Assembly (NCBI GenBank): GCA_944388075.1
Contig: CALXHI010000022.1
Location: 1 to 64,000, forward strand
Length of the DNA stretch: 64,000 nucleotides
Source of the DNA: an uncultured Clostridia bacterium
GTDB lineage: Bacteria > Bacillota > Clostridia > Oscillospirales > Ruminococcaceae
Direction of reading: 5' to 3'
Numbering within the stretch: position 1 is the stretch's first letter; the number at the start of each line of letters is the position of its first letter. Position numbers and translations under genes: made by a program. Below are positions 6,914-15,832 of the stretch, in pieces. The notes under the pieces were generated by a model. The model ran no database searches and had not been told where the DNA came from. It saw only the letters and a list, made by a program, of their open reading frames with translations.

Positions 6914-8191
6914 ATGTGGAGTCCGAAACGCATTGCCATTGCACAGTCCGGCGGTCCGACCTCAGCGATCAACGCTTCTTTGGTCGGTATTTATCGGGCG
7001 GCAAAGGAATGGCAAGGGATTGCTGCCCAGAGCAATATAACACAAAATGCGGCGACATCTGATGCCGCATGTGAGCCAATTGTTGTATATGGTGTCAAGC
7101 ACGGCGTACAGGGATTGTTGGCAGAGCAGTTTTTGGATTTGGATACTTATCTGACCGACTCGGAGCAGATCGCATTGCTGCGAAAGACACCGGCGACAGC
7201 ACTGGGTTCCTGTCGCTATCGGCTGCCCAATACCGAGAAGGATGCCGAGCCGTATCGGAAAATTCAGGGGGTACTCGAGCGCAATCAAATCGATGCCCTG
7301 TTCTATATCGGCGGCAATGATTCGATGGATACGGTTGCCAAATTGTCCGCATGGCTGGAAACGCAAGACAGCCCGATCCGTGTGATTGGCGTGCCGAAAA
7401 CCATAGACAATGATTTGGTCGAAACCGATCATACACCTGGGTTTGGCTCTGCCGTGAAATATCTGGCAACCACGATGTCGGAGATCATCGAGGACAGCTC
7501 GGTGTACTATGTGCCGTCCGTGACCATCTGTGAGATTATGGGACGAGATGCCGGTTGGCTGACCGCTTCTACCTGTGTCCTGCAGCATAATGGCATGGCT
7601 GCACCCCATCTCATCTACCTGCCGGAGGGTGAGATGACGGTTTCAAAATTCCTTGCGGATGTGCGAGATGTCCTCAAGACGCATCAATCGGTGATTTGTG
7701 CGGTATCGGAAGGGGTACGCCTGCCGGATGCAGGCGAATACCGTTCGGGTGCGAATGACGCATTCGGGCATGCGTATCTGTCCGGTGTCGGCAAGTATCT
7801 CGAGGAGCAGGTGCGGGCGCAGATTGGCTGTAAGGTGCGCGCGGTGGAATTGAATGTGATGCAGCGGTGTTCGGCGCATTTGGCGGCGGAAACCGATTTG
7901 GCGGAAGCAGAGGCCTGCGGTGCACATGCTTTCCGGCTTGCGGCAGAGGGCAAAACCGGTAGAATGGCTGCAATGCAGCGCAAGCCCGGCGAAACCTATG
8001 AGATCGTCTATACGGATGTTGCGGCGGCGGATGTTGCCAATCAGATTCGGCTTGTACCGAAGGCTTGGATAACGCCCGAAGGCAATGGCATCGTGGATGA
8101 AGCGGTTTCGTATTTCCTGCCGCTGATGCAGGGCGATGTGCCCCCGACCATGCGAAATGGTATGCCGGTGCATTTTCGCTTTGCGGAATAA
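6914..8191 (+). CDS. Pyrophosphate-type 6-phosphofructokinase
   Basis: Phosphorylates fructose 6-phosphate to the 1,6-bisphosphate, the committed step of glycolysis. The 425-residue protein starts MWSPKRIAIAQSGGPTSAIN. It carries GGNDS at 133-137 and PKTIDND at 161-167. In this family an Asp after GGN and a Lys in PKTIDND mark pyrophosphate-dependent enzymes, where ATP-dependent ones have Gly at both places. The reaction is therefore predicted to use PPi and be reversible. Residues 35-57 form an unusual Ala/Gln/Asn-rich insertion near the N-terminus. The start at 6914 follows GAGAGGAG; an open upstream extension in frame overlaps the promoter and is unlikely to be translated. It is monocistronic, with its own promoter and terminator. 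Confidence 0.9.
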   Translation: MWSPKRIAIAQSGGPTSAINASLVGIYRAAKEWQGIAAQSNITQNAATSDAACEPIVVYGVKHGVQGLLAEQFLDLDTYLTDSEQIALLRKTPATALGSCRYRLPNTEKDAEPYRKIQGVLERNQIDALFYIGGNDSMDTVAKLSAWLETQDSPIRVIGVPKTIDNDLVETDHTPGFGSAVKYLATTMSEIIEDSSVYYVPSVTICEIMGRDAGWLTASTCVLQHNGMAAPHLIYLPEGEMTVSKFLADVRDVLKTHQSVICAVSEGVRLPDAGEYRSGANDAFGHAYLSGVGKYLEEQVRAQIGCKVRAVELNVMQRCSAHLAAETDLAEAEACGAHAFRLAAEGKTGRMAAMQRKPGETYEIVYTDVAAADVANQIRLVPKAWITPEGNGIVDEAVSYFLPLMQGDVPPTMRNGMPVHFRFAE

Positions 8192-8217
8192 GTTGGCGAT
8201 ACTCGATCACCTTTTTG

Positions 8218-8248
8218 ACCGGATGCCGATAGGGTGTCCGGTTTTTTT
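8218..8248 (+). terminator. Terminator of the phosphofructokinase gene
   Basis: Stem ACCGGA / TCCGGT followed by a T7 run. Confidence 0.75.
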
Positions 8249-8252
8249 GACA

Positions 8253-8287
8253 GAAAAAGTCCCGAATACCGCAGGTGCATTCGGGAC
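8253..8287 (-). terminator. Terminator of the rhomboid gene
   Basis: Minus-strand 9-bp stem GTCCCGAAT / ATTCGGGAC followed by T5. It is convergent with the phosphofructokinase terminator. Confidence 0.75.
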
Positions 8288-8296
8288 GATACCGGG

Positions 8297-8896
8297 TTAT
8301 TCGATGGCGGATGTGCTTTTGGTATGAGAGGTAATCACCCAACCGAACAGACAGCCGCAAAGACCGCCGATGATATGTGCAAGCTGGGATATGTTGTCTT
8401 TGGAGAACAGACCGTCAATGATTTCGCCGCTCAAATAAATAATGGCAACCAAAATCAGTGTCAGGGGGATTTTGCCTTTTTCGTAGTTTGCGTAGGAACT
8501 GAGCAGAATCATCATGAAGGCGATTCCGCTTGCACCGATCAATGCCACACCGGGGAAGAAGATGATATGGATCAGACCGGTTAAGATACCGGTAAAGGCG
8601 ATCATCTCCATCAGGTTTTTCGAGCCGTATTTTTCTTCGAGCATCGGTCCGACCAGAAGAATAATCGTGAAGTTACTGATGAAATGCGCATAGTTGGCAT
8701 GACCGAAGATGTAGGTGCATAGGCGCACGAGCAGCATCGGATTGAGAAATGTACCGGTTCGGTAGATGCTGAACAGATACTCGTTGGTCCAGCCGTTGGT
8801 GATTTGGTTGAGCAGCAATGCCAAAACGGAAATCAGGGCATAGGTTAAAACAACGGGTGAATTATATTGAAATCGGGACAGGAATTTTTGAATCAT
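8297..8896 (-). CDS. Rhomboid-family intramembrane serine protease
   Basis: A 199-residue protein with about six membrane segments. The rhomboid signature is present: HANYAHFISNF in the second helix region, the catalytic serine in GASGIAF, and the catalytic histidine in AHIIGGLCGCLFG. Such proteases cleave transmembrane helices within the membrane; the substrate is unknown. The start at 8896 follows AGGAGGTGA by a normal distance; the frame is open further upstream but lacks a ribosome site there. It is transcribed alone, between two convergent or divergent neighbours. Confidence 0.88.
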   Translation of the reverse strand: MIQKFLSRFQYNSPVVLTYALISVLALLLNQITNGWTNEYLFSIYRTGTFLNPMLLVRLCTYIFGHANYAHFISNFTIILLVGPMLEEKYGSKNLMEMIAFTGILTGLIHIIFFPGVALIGASGIAFMMILLSSYANYEKGKIPLTLILVAIIYLSGEIIDGLFSKDNISQLAHIIGGLCGCLFGWVITSHTKSTSAIE

Positions 8897-8993
8897 CAAT
8901 TTCACCTCCTGTTTGTAGTATAGCATGTTTTTCAAAAAAAAGCAAGCTTTTTTATCTATAATGCAGATTATCTATGCAAATTTCATTTTTTAC

Positions 8994-9022
8994 TTGAAAA
9001 AGAATGGGAGAATCTGTATAAT
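8994..9022 (+). promoter_or_regulatory. Promoter of the ABC-2 exporter operon
   Basis: TTGAAA and TATAAT with a 17-nt spacer, about 80 nt ahead of the ATPase start. Confidence 0.7.
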
Positions 9023-9104
9023 AAATGGTGTCTGTATGCGAGAAATCGACTCGCATGCTGCAGAAGAAACCAATTGCTGTCATATCGAAAAGAAAGGATA
9101 TTCT

Positions 9105-10037
9105 ATGGGATTTGCGGTAAATGATCTGTATAAAAAATACGGGGAAAAGGTTGTTGTTGACCATCTGAGCTTTCAGATAGACAGTCCGGGCGTGTATGCA
9201 CTGCTCGGTACGAATGGTGCGGGTAAAACCACGTCCATTCGTATGATTCTGGGTATGCTTGCCAAGGACGGCGGTACGGTCACATGGAACGGTCAGCCGT
9301 TGACAATGGAGAATTGCAATGTGGGCTATCTGGCAGAGGAGCGAGGTCTGTATCCGAAATGCGGGCTGATGGATCAGCTGATCTATTTTGCAACGCTGAG
9401 AGGTGTGTCCAAAGCAGATGCCAAGAAACGCATTTACTACTGGGCAGAAAAACTGGATGCGATGGAGTATCTGAAACCGCCAACGTTAGCAAAGGCTGCC
9501 AAAATCAAAAAGGCCGATCAGCTTTCCAAGGGCAACCAGCAGAAATTCCAGCTGATGGCGGCATTGCTCAGCGATCCGGAATTGATTATCTTAGATGAAC
9601 CGCTGTCGGGTCTGGATCCGGTCAATGCGGATTTGTTCAAGGGTATCATCCACGAAGAAATTGAGAAGGGAAAATACCTCATCATGTCCAGTCACCAAAT
9701 GGCGACCATTGAGGAATTTTGCACCGATTTGACGATCCTTGACCGCAGCAAGACAGTCTTACAGGGCAATTTGGCGGATATCAAGAAAAGCTACGGCCGT
9801 ATTCATCTCTATATCAAGTCTGAGCAGGATTTGGAGCAGCAAATTATGGCAGCCGGTGTGAACATCGAGTCGAAGGTCGGTTTTGCCTATCAGTGCAAGG
9901 TGACCGGTGAGGAACAGGCAAATGCTCTGCTCAAAGCCTTGGTGGAACAGGGTGTGACGCTGATTGCATTTGAGCTGTGCGAGCCGAGTCTGCACGATAT
10001 TTTTGTGGAAAAGGTGGGCGACACGCATGAAGAGTAA
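9105..10037 (+). CDS. ABC exporter ATP-binding protein
   Basis: A 310-residue ATPase that would power the two membrane proteins that follow. Walker A is GTNGAGKTT, the signature region is LSKGNQQKFQLMAALL and Walker B is LIILDEPLSGLDP. The signature is the SKGNQQK variant seen in NatA-like ABC-2 exporters. About 85 C-terminal residues after the H-loop (SSHQMATIEEFC) form the regulatory domain typical of this group. The ATG at 9105 follows AGAAAGGA; the open frame upstream spans the promoter and is not coding. The gene overlaps its permease by 11 nt. The transported substrate is unknown; NatA-type systems export sodium, others antibiotics or peptides. Confidence 0.92.
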   Translation: MGFAVNDLYKKYGEKVVVDHLSFQIDSPGVYALLGTNGAGKTTSIRMILGMLAKDGGTVTWNGQPLTMENCNVGYLAEERGLYPKCGLMDQLIYFATLRGVSKADAKKRIYYWAEKLDAMEYLKPPTLAKAAKIKKADQLSKGNQQKFQLMAALLSDPELIILDEPLSGLDPVNADLFKGIIHEEIEKGKYLIMSSHQMATIEEFCTDLTILDRSKTVLQGNLADIKKSYGRIHLYIKSEQDLEQQIMAAGVNIESKVGFAYQCKVTGEEQANALLKALVEQGVTLIAFELCEPSLHDIFVEKVGDTHEE

Positions 10038-11385
10038 TGGCATTCGCATGCGGTTGCGAGAGGTCGGCATTGTCGTTCGGTTTGCGGTTAAGGACCATTA
10101 TCGTGCGCTGTCGGTACGAATTCTGTTGGCATTGTTATTGGTAGCAGGTTTGGTGTCGATGCCGTTGCTGGTGTTTTTCAATGACGATGACACTGCTGCC
10201 GTTGATACCGGTGAGCGGAGTGTCATCACAAAGCTCTATGTCCGTAATGAAACGCCGTTTCCAGTGGAAGCACCGACAGCGTCTGTGCGCTATGCGGAGA
10301 TGGAATGGGTGCCGACAGAATCGAGCGATGAAACGATGGCGAAATTGCTTGCGGAGGAAACAACCGCAGCGGCAGTTGTGATTTCGCAGAATGCCGAAAC
10401 CGGACAATTTGCTGTGGATGGATATTACGGCGAACAGAGTGAGATTTCCGGTCGGGAATTGGATACGCTCTGTGGGGCAGTGGCGGAGCAGCTCTATGAC
10501 ACGATGATGCAGACTCTGCAGGTGACGCAGGCACAGATGGATTTGCTCAAATCCGACATCATTGCCAATACTCGCACCTTCTCGGATTATCAAAACGGCG
10601 AAGATGTATTCGGCATGGCGGATTCTGCTTTGATCAGCTTGCTGTACAGCTATCTTTTGCTGATTGTGACGGCAATGGCAATGGGGTATATTGTACAGCT
10701 TTGCATGGAAGAAAAGCAGTCGAAGCTTGTGGAGCTTGTGCTGATTTCGGTCAAACCGATTTCGTTGCTTACGGGCAAAATTGTTGCTGTAACCTGTTTT
10801 CTGTTGGTGATGTTGGTAATTGGCGGAGGCGGTGTTGCAGTTTCCTATCTTGTGACCTCTCAGTTTTATTCTCTGGATTTTGTCGGAGAAATGATTGCAG
10901 GGGCTTTGGGGGTCAGCCGTTTTCCGGAATTTACGGTTGCAAGTGTACTGCTGTGTGTGGTCGGCATTGTGCTGGCATATCTTCTGACGGCATTTTTGGC
11001 TGTGATTTTCGGTTCCGCATGCTCTCGGACGGAGGATGTCCAGCCCTGCACGCTGATCACGACACTTTTCATCATGCTGGGTTATCTTGGCGCATCATTT
11101 CTGCCGATGATGAACCATGACGTGGTGTTGGCGGTGACCTGTGTGTTCCCGTTGACCGGTATGTTCTGTGCACCAATTTTCTTTCTTTGCGGTAAGATTT
11201 CGGGTTGGGTGATGCTGCTTGCATTTGCGGTGCAGATTCTGACGATCGTAGGCTTGGCAAAGCTGAGCGGCACAATTTATCGAGCCATGATTTTTTATCG
11301 CGGGCAGTATCCGAGTCCGGCAAAGCTGTTTGCGATGGTGTATGGTTCAAAATCCAAGCCGAGCCGGAAAGGAGAAACATCATGA
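10027..11385 (+). CDS. ABC-2 type exporter permease (first)
   Basis: A 452-residue membrane protein of the NatB/ABC-2 type. It has an N-terminal helix (ILLALLLVAGLVSMPLLVFF), a large extracytoplasmic domain of roughly 150 residues, and about five further helices. The EEKQSKLVELVLISVKPISLLTGKI stretch between helices is the conserved cytoplasmic loop of this family that contacts the ATPase. The ATG at 10027 lies inside the end of the ATPase gene; an alternative ATG follows at 10048. It pairs with the second permease, which has the same layout and the same length, so the transporter is probably a heterodimeric exporter. Confidence 0.9.
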   Translation: MKSNGIRMRLREVGIVVRFAVKDHYRALSVRILLALLLVAGLVSMPLLVFFNDDDTAAVDTGERSVITKLYVRNETPFPVEAPTASVRYAEMEWVPTESSDETMAKLLAEETTAAAVVISQNAETGQFAVDGYYGEQSEISGRELDTLCGAVAEQLYDTMMQTLQVTQAQMDLLKSDIIANTRTFSDYQNGEDVFGMADSALISLLYSYLLLIVTAMAMGYIVQLCMEEKQSKLVELVLISVKPISLLTGKIVAVTCFLLVMLVIGGGGVAVSYLVTSQFYSLDFVGEMIAGALGVSRFPEFTVASVLLCVVGIVLAYLLTAFLAVIFGSACSRTEDVQPCTLITTLFIMLGYLGASFLPMMNHDVVLAVTCVFPLTGMFCAPIFFLCGKISGWVMLLAFAVQILTIVGLAKLSGTIYRAMIFYRGQYPSPAKLFAMVYGSKSKPSRKGETS

Positions 11386-12740
11386 AACGGAATGCGTTAA
11401 GTGGTACCGGCACGGTTGCATGGTTCACGTTCAAACAGACCGTCCGCTCGAAAAGCTGGGTCATTTTGACGATCCTGATTGCGGCACTGTGCTTGCTGGG
11501 GATTCCGCTGCTGCTGTTTACCTTGGTGCATGCAGATGCTGTCGATACCCCAGACCCCGATGCAGCTTTTGTCAAGACGGTATTTGTCTGCGATGAAACC
11601 GAAGGCGACGCCGACTATACGGTGCTGCAAGGCATCGCAGGGTACGAGGAAGTAACCTATCAAATGCAGCCCGATATGGAAACGGCGATGCAGGCAATGA
11701 CTGAGCCGGACAGCACGCTGGTGATGCGTGTGCATCAGGATGCGAATGCGGCATACTGTCTGACGGCATATTTACCCGATGAAACAGAGCTAGAGCGTTC
11801 GACCGCTTCGTCCTATGTGGAATCCGTAAAGCAGTATTTTTCATTGATCCTGATGCAAAAGGCATCAATGACGGTCGAAGCAATGGCTTTGCTTTCACAG
11901 CCGATTGCAACATCGGTTGCGGAGCTGCGTGCGGATGCGGAAGCATCGGACGGAATAGCATCGGACGGAATCATGAATGATCTGATCGATTTCATTATTC
12001 CGTTTTTGAATATCATGCTGATCTACATGATGGTTTTGGCATATGGGCAAAACATGGCAAACAGCGTGATGAGCGAGAAAATCTCCAAATTAATGGAAAC
12101 CATGCTGATTTCGGTGCAGCCGTTCGCACTGCTGCTTGGGAAGCTGCTTGCCATTGCGAGTGCGGCAATTTTGCAGGTGACCATTTGGATTGCATCGTTC
12201 ATAATCGGTACGGTTTTCGGCGTTACGGTTGCATTGCTTCAGGTACCGGAAACCGATCAGCCTTTTGTCGTGGCATTGGATGAAATCATCGATTCGGGAC
12301 TGCTGTTCTCACCCATCAATGTGATTCTGGCGATTGTGATTTTGGCACTCGGCTTTTTGCTGTATCTAGCATTGGGCGGCATTGGTGGCGCAATGGCTTC
12401 CAAAGCTGAGGATCTGGGCAAGACCAATATGCTGTTTACACTCATTTTGGTGGTCTGTTTCTGCCTTTGCTTATCGCCAGATGCCGAAAGCGGGGAGTTT
12501 ATGGCAACGGAGACTTGGCTGAATTATATGCCGTTCACATCCATTCTGATGCTGCCGGGGAAACTGTTCCTTGGCGAAGCCGATGTCCGGACAGCAGGCA
12601 TTGCGATTTTGATTCTTGCGGTTACGGTATGGCTGATGGTTGCGATTGCAGCGCTGCTGTATCGAATGCTGGTGCTGTATCGGGGCAATGTTCCGACTGC
12701 AAAGCAGCTGCTTTCGATGCTGCGTGACGAAAAAAAATGA
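11382..12740 (+). CDS. ABC-2 type exporter permease (second)
   Basis: A 452-residue membrane protein with the same plan as its upstream neighbour: one N-terminal helix, an extracytoplasmic domain, then about five helices. The cytoplasmic loop MSEKISKLMETMLISVQPFALLLGK corresponds to the equivalent loop in the first permease, which points to an old tandem duplication followed by strong divergence. Its start overlaps the previous stop (ATGA), and GGAAAGGAG precedes it. A hairpin at 12762 probably ends the three-gene operon. Confidence 0.9.
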   Translation: MKRNALSGTGTVAWFTFKQTVRSKSWVILTILIAALCLLGIPLLLFTLVHADAVDTPDPDAAFVKTVFVCDETEGDADYTVLQGIAGYEEVTYQMQPDMETAMQAMTEPDSTLVMRVHQDANAAYCLTAYLPDETELERSTASSYVESVKQYFSLILMQKASMTVEAMALLSQPIATSVAELRADAEASDGIASDGIMNDLIDFIIPFLNIMLIYMMVLAYGQNMANSVMSEKISKLMETMLISVQPFALLLGKLLAIASAAILQVTIWIASFIIGTVFGVTVALLQVPETDQPFVVALDEIIDSGLLFSPINVILAIVILALGFLLYLALGGIGGAMASKAEDLGKTNMLFTLILVVCFCLCLSPDAESGEFMATETWLNYMPFTSILMLPGKLFLGEADVRTAGIAILILAVTVWLMVAIAALLYRMLVLYRGNVPTAKQLLSMLRDEKK

Positions 12741-12761
12741 ATTATCCGTGAGGAAATGACG

Positions 12762-12810
12762 GCATTGTACGAATCCGTAGGTGGAGTCGTGCAATGCTGT
12801 TATATTTTTA
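12762..12810 (+). terminator. Probable terminator of the ABC exporter operon
   Basis: An 11-bp stem (GCATTGTACGA / TCGTGCAATGC, one G-U pair) followed at 7 nt by a T5 run. The remainder of 12811-12982 holds only the next promoter. Confidence 0.5.
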
Positions 12811-12862
12811 GAGCGGATTTTAATGAACTCAGCTGCAATCCGATGAATTTCGCAAATATGCC

Positions 12863-12891
12863 TTGATTTTTATAGGGTCGCATGGTATAAT
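12863..12891 (+). promoter_or_regulatory. Promoter of the GT2-GtrA operon
   Basis: TTGATT and TATAAT with a 17-nt spacer, about 90 nt ahead of the start. Confidence 0.65.
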
Positions 12892-12982
12892 ATAATCTGT
12901 CTGATTGGCTTTGCAGAAAACAGCCGGCATCGCTGTAAGCGGAAGGGAAGATGCCAAATGGAAAAGAAAAAGGGAGAACGTC

Positions 12983-14086
12983 ATGTGCGCTGTATTCCAC
13001 GACATTGTGGTAATCATACCGTCTTTGGACCCCGACGACAAGCTTTTAGAGGTGATTCGGGGCGTAAAGGCACAGGGGTTTACGGATATTCTGTTGGTCG
13101 ATGACGGCTCTGCATCGGAGAACCAACATTACTTTTCCGAAGCGGAAACGCAATATCAGTGCAATGTGCTGCACCATCCGATGAACCTCGGCAAGGGTCG
13201 TGCACTGAAAACGGCATTTGCCTGGGTGACCGAGCATCGGCAGAATGTGAGAGGCTGTGTTACGATTGATGGCGATAACCAGCATCATCCGGAGGATATC
13301 CGTGCTTGCGTTGTGCGGATGGCAGAGGTACCGGATAATGCACTGATTTTGGGTGTTCGAGATTTCGATGCACCCAATGTTCCGCCGAAAAGCCGCTTCG
13401 GCAATAAATGTACCTCCTTTGTATTCAAGGCGTTCTGTGGCTTGCGGGTCAGCGATACGCAGACAGGATTACGGGTGTTTCCGATGAAGCTTCTGCCGCT
13501 GATGCTCGAAACCGATGGTGAGCGGTTTGAATATGAGACGAATATGCTGCTCGTTTGCAAGCATGCCGGCATTCCGATTGTCGAACAGACCATCCGTACC
13601 ATTTACATTGATGAAAACAAGAAAACCCATTTTCATCCAATCAAGGATTCTCTGCGAGTATATGGCATCATTCTACGCTTCTTCTTCAGCTCAATTTGTT
13701 CATTCCTGATTGACTTTGGCTTGTTCAATCTGTTCTATTGGCTGCTGCGCAGCGTCTGGCAGATTTCGGCAAGTACAAGTCAGTGGATTGCAACCATAGC
13801 AGCTCGTATCATCAGCTCTTTGTTCAACTTCACGATGAACCGCAAGGCGGTTTTTCACAGCAAAGCACCGTTGACCGTGACAGCCGTGAAATATTATACC
13901 CTCTGTGTTTTGCAGATGCTGTGTTCGGCAGGGCTGCTGGCATTGTTGTCGAAGCTGCTTGGCGATGGCGGTTTGCTGGTTGCACTGTTGAAGCTGCTTG
14001 TGGATACCATGTTGTACTTTGTCAGCTTCCGCATTCAGCAGGACTGGGTATTTCGGGAGAAGCCCCATGCAAAGGAGAAAAGGTGA
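12983..14086 (+). CDS. Glycosyltransferase family 2 fused to a GtrA-like membrane domain
   Basis: A 367-residue protein with two domains. Residues 1 to about 225 form a GT2 (GT-A fold) catalytic domain: IPSLDPDD, the LLVDDGSA nucleotide-sugar motif, MNLGKGRALKTAF and the metal-binding TIDGDNQH. Residues from about 235 carry four membrane helices of GtrA type (FFFSSICSFLIDFGLFNLFYW, then ISSLFNFTMNRKAVF). Such fusions usually transfer a sugar to a polyprenyl phosphate or flip it across the membrane for cell-wall or teichoic acid decoration. The ATG at 12983 follows AGGGAGAA; the longer open frame starts without a ribosome site. It is co-transcribed with the glycosidase-like gene 7 nt downstream. 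Confidence 0.9.
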   Translation: MCAVFHDIVVIIPSLDPDDKLLEVIRGVKAQGFTDILLVDDGSASENQHYFSEAETQYQCNVLHHPMNLGKGRALKTAFAWVTEHRQNVRGCVTIDGDNQHHPEDIRACVVRMAEVPDNALILGVRDFDAPNVPPKSRFGNKCTSFVFKAFCGLRVSDTQTGLRVFPMKLLPLMLETDGERFEYETNMLLVCKHAGIPIVEQTIRTIYIDENKKTHFHPIKDSLRVYGIILRFFFSSICSFLIDFGLFNLFYWLLRSVWQISASTSQWIATIAARIISSLFNFTMNRKAVFHSKAPLTVTAVKYYTLCVLQMLCSAGLLALLSKLLGDGGLLVALLKLLVDTMLYFVSFRIQQDWVFREKPHAKEKR

Positions 14087-14093
14087 GAGAATC

Positions 14094-15242
14094 ATGGAAC
14101 AGAATCGAAGAAAGCCGATGCCGCTTTGGCTGATGATACCGCTCGATGTCGCATTGATGGCGGGCTGTATCTTGAGCTTTGCATATTTTCATCATGTGCG
14201 GCCGGCACCTTCGGACGATAAGCCCATCGATCTGATGGCAGGCTTTACGAGTACGACCACATCGGCAACGACCACCACGATGACCACAACCGTACAGATC
14301 ACAACAACTACAACCAATACCGATGCGTCCGGCGAGATGACAACCACCTTGACGGGAGATACCGGATCGACAGCGGCAACCGGAACGACGCTTTCGGGAC
14401 AGCGCACGCAAAGCAGTGCATTGACCACATCCTCGACAACTACCACAACCACGACAACGGCTCCACCAACCTATGACTATTCGGGTTGGGCATCGAAATG
14501 GGGCGAAATTTTCTCTGTCGGCGATGAAGTTGTCATCACCGACAACAGCTACCGCAGTCATGATGTGTATATCAATATCGAAACCCGTCAGGTCAACACA
14601 AGTGTTGCCTATATTGCAGACGTGTATATTCGCAACATCGGCAATTTTGCAGCAGCGTTCGCAAAGGACACCTATGGCAGAAGCATCTATGAGTGGCCGC
14701 AGAGCATGGCAGAGCGTCACAATGCGATTTTGGCGGTCAATGCCGACTACTACACCGGCAGAGACACCGGTATCATCGTGCGCAACGGTCAGCTTTATCG
14801 CAATGTAGAAAAGGGCGATGTCGGCTCGATTTTCCTGGATGGCACGATGCGCAATGATACGAAAACCAGTTTTGACCTCGAAACTTATGCTACGATGGGG
14901 CTCTACCAAACTATGACTTTCGGTCCGATGCTCGTGACAAATGGTGAGCCGGTATTGGGCTTCAGCGGTTCGATTGCGAAAGCCAATCCACGAACCGGTT
15001 TTGGCTATTATGAACCGGGACATTACTGCATGATCGTGGTGGACGGTCGTCAGGAGGGCTATTCGATTGGTCTGACGATGGATGAGTTTGCAATGCTGTT
15101 TGATGAATTGGGCTGTCAGGAGGCATATAACCTCGATGGCGGTCAAAGTGCGATGATGATTTTCAACGGCGAGGTCTACAATAAGCCCTACAAGGGTGGT
15201 CGTGAAACCGGAGATATTTTCTACTTCTCGGAGGTGAATTGA
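14094..15242 (+). CDS. Membrane-anchored phosphodiester glycosidase-like protein
   Basis: A 382-residue protein with a short basic N-terminus, one membrane helix (about residues 11-32), a Thr/Ser-rich linker of roughly 80 residues and a C-terminal domain resembling NAGPA (uncovering enzyme, phosphodiester glycosidase). Recognisable stretches are VNADYYTG, IVRNGQLYRN, FGPMLV and the near C-terminal YNLDGGQSAMM. In this family the enzyme removes a sugar from a sugar-phosphodiester; bacterial members often act on exopolysaccharide or wall polymers. Its place directly after a lipid-glycosyltransferase suggests trimming of the same glycan on the outer face, which is inference. AAAGGAG lies further upstream than usual; the ATG at 14094 is the first in frame that yields a proper membrane anchor. 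Confidence 0.87.
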   Translation: MEQNRRKPMPLWLMIPLDVALMAGCILSFAYFHHVRPAPSDDKPIDLMAGFTSTTTSATTTTMTTTVQITTTTTNTDASGEMTTTLTGDTGSTAATGTTLSGQRTQSSALTTSSTTTTTTTTAPPTYDYSGWASKWGEIFSVGDEVVITDNSYRSHDVYINIETRQVNTSVAYIADVYIRNIGNFAAAFAKDTYGRSIYEWPQSMAERHNAILAVNADYYTGRDTGIIVRNGQLYRNVEKGDVGSIFLDGTMRNDTKTSFDLETYATMGLYQTMTFGPMLVTNGEPVLGFSGSIAKANPRTGFGYYEPGHYCMIVVDGRQEGYSIGLTMDEFAMLFDELGCQEAYNLDGGQSAMMIFNGEVYNKPYKGGRETGDIFYFSEVN

Positions 15243-15691
15243 TGAAACGGCTGGGCTATGAGATCGAGGGCTTTCTGCCCCATTTGTTGATGGTATTTTC
15301 CCTGATGATGCTGACATTTTATGTCATCACACTTTTCAATGAAGCGATGGGATTCTTCACGGCACGTATCTCGATGTGGTTTCAGGTTGCCTATTTGGCA
15401 TTGGCAATTGTTGTTGCGGCGGATTCGATTTTGCCGAAACGAATGCGCATCTATGCCGCAATCGTCGGCGGATGCTGCATGGCCATGCTGATTCCGGTTG
15501 TGATCGGCACGTTGAACAACGATGTCGCATTTTTCTCCGGTAAGCTGTATCAGAATCTGGCTGGGCTGCTATCCGTCGGAACCTGCGAGTTTGCCATCCA
15601 TACCTTCATTCGGCAGCGCAAAGAGGCACAGACGGATATGGCAGTATCAGAGCCGGTATCCGAATCGGCTGAACAGGTACAGCATGTATGA
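15242..15691 (+). CDS. Four-helix membrane protein of unknown function
   Basis: A 149-residue protein with four predicted membrane segments (about 12-35, 43-62, 70-90 and 97-118) and a short charged C-terminal tail rich in Glu and Ser. I do not recognise a family. It overlaps the stop of the glycosidase-like gene by one base (TGATG) with CGGAGGTG upstream, so it is translationally coupled. It is the last gene before a terminator and is probably an accessory of the glycan pathway encoded upstream. Confidence 0.75.
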   Translation: MKRLGYEIEGFLPHLLMVFSLMMLTFYVITLFNEAMGFFTARISMWFQVAYLALAIVVAADSILPKRMRIYAAIVGGCCMAMLIPVVIGTLNNDVAFFSGKLYQNLAGLLSVGTCEFAIHTFIRQRKEAQTDMAVSEPVSESAEQVQHV

Positions 15692-15701
15692 TCCTATGAC
15701 A

Positions 15702-15734
15702 AGGCTCTCCGGTTCGGGGAGCTTTTGCTTTTCT
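15702..15734 (+). terminator. Terminator of the GT2-GtrA operon
   Basis: Stem GCTCTCC / GGGGAGC (one G-U pair), followed by TTTTGCTTTT. Confidence 0.65.
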
Positions 15735-15745
15735 GTGCAAAATGA

Positions 15746-15774
15746 TTGACAAGCCGATGGGAATCTGGTATACT
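15746..15774 (+). promoter_or_regulatory. Promoter of the SGNH lipoprotein gene
   Basis: TTGACA and TATACT with a 17-nt spacer, about 60 nt upstream of the start. Confidence 0.75.
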
Positions 15775-15832
15775 ATAAATACACACAAAATACACACATA
15801 TCAAAACCTTGTAGCATATAGGAGGATTGGCG

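Noticed and set aside
14022..15317. 431-codon open frame on the minus strand
   Set aside because: Exact shadow of the glycosidase-like gene; no ribosome site and no family-like sequence.
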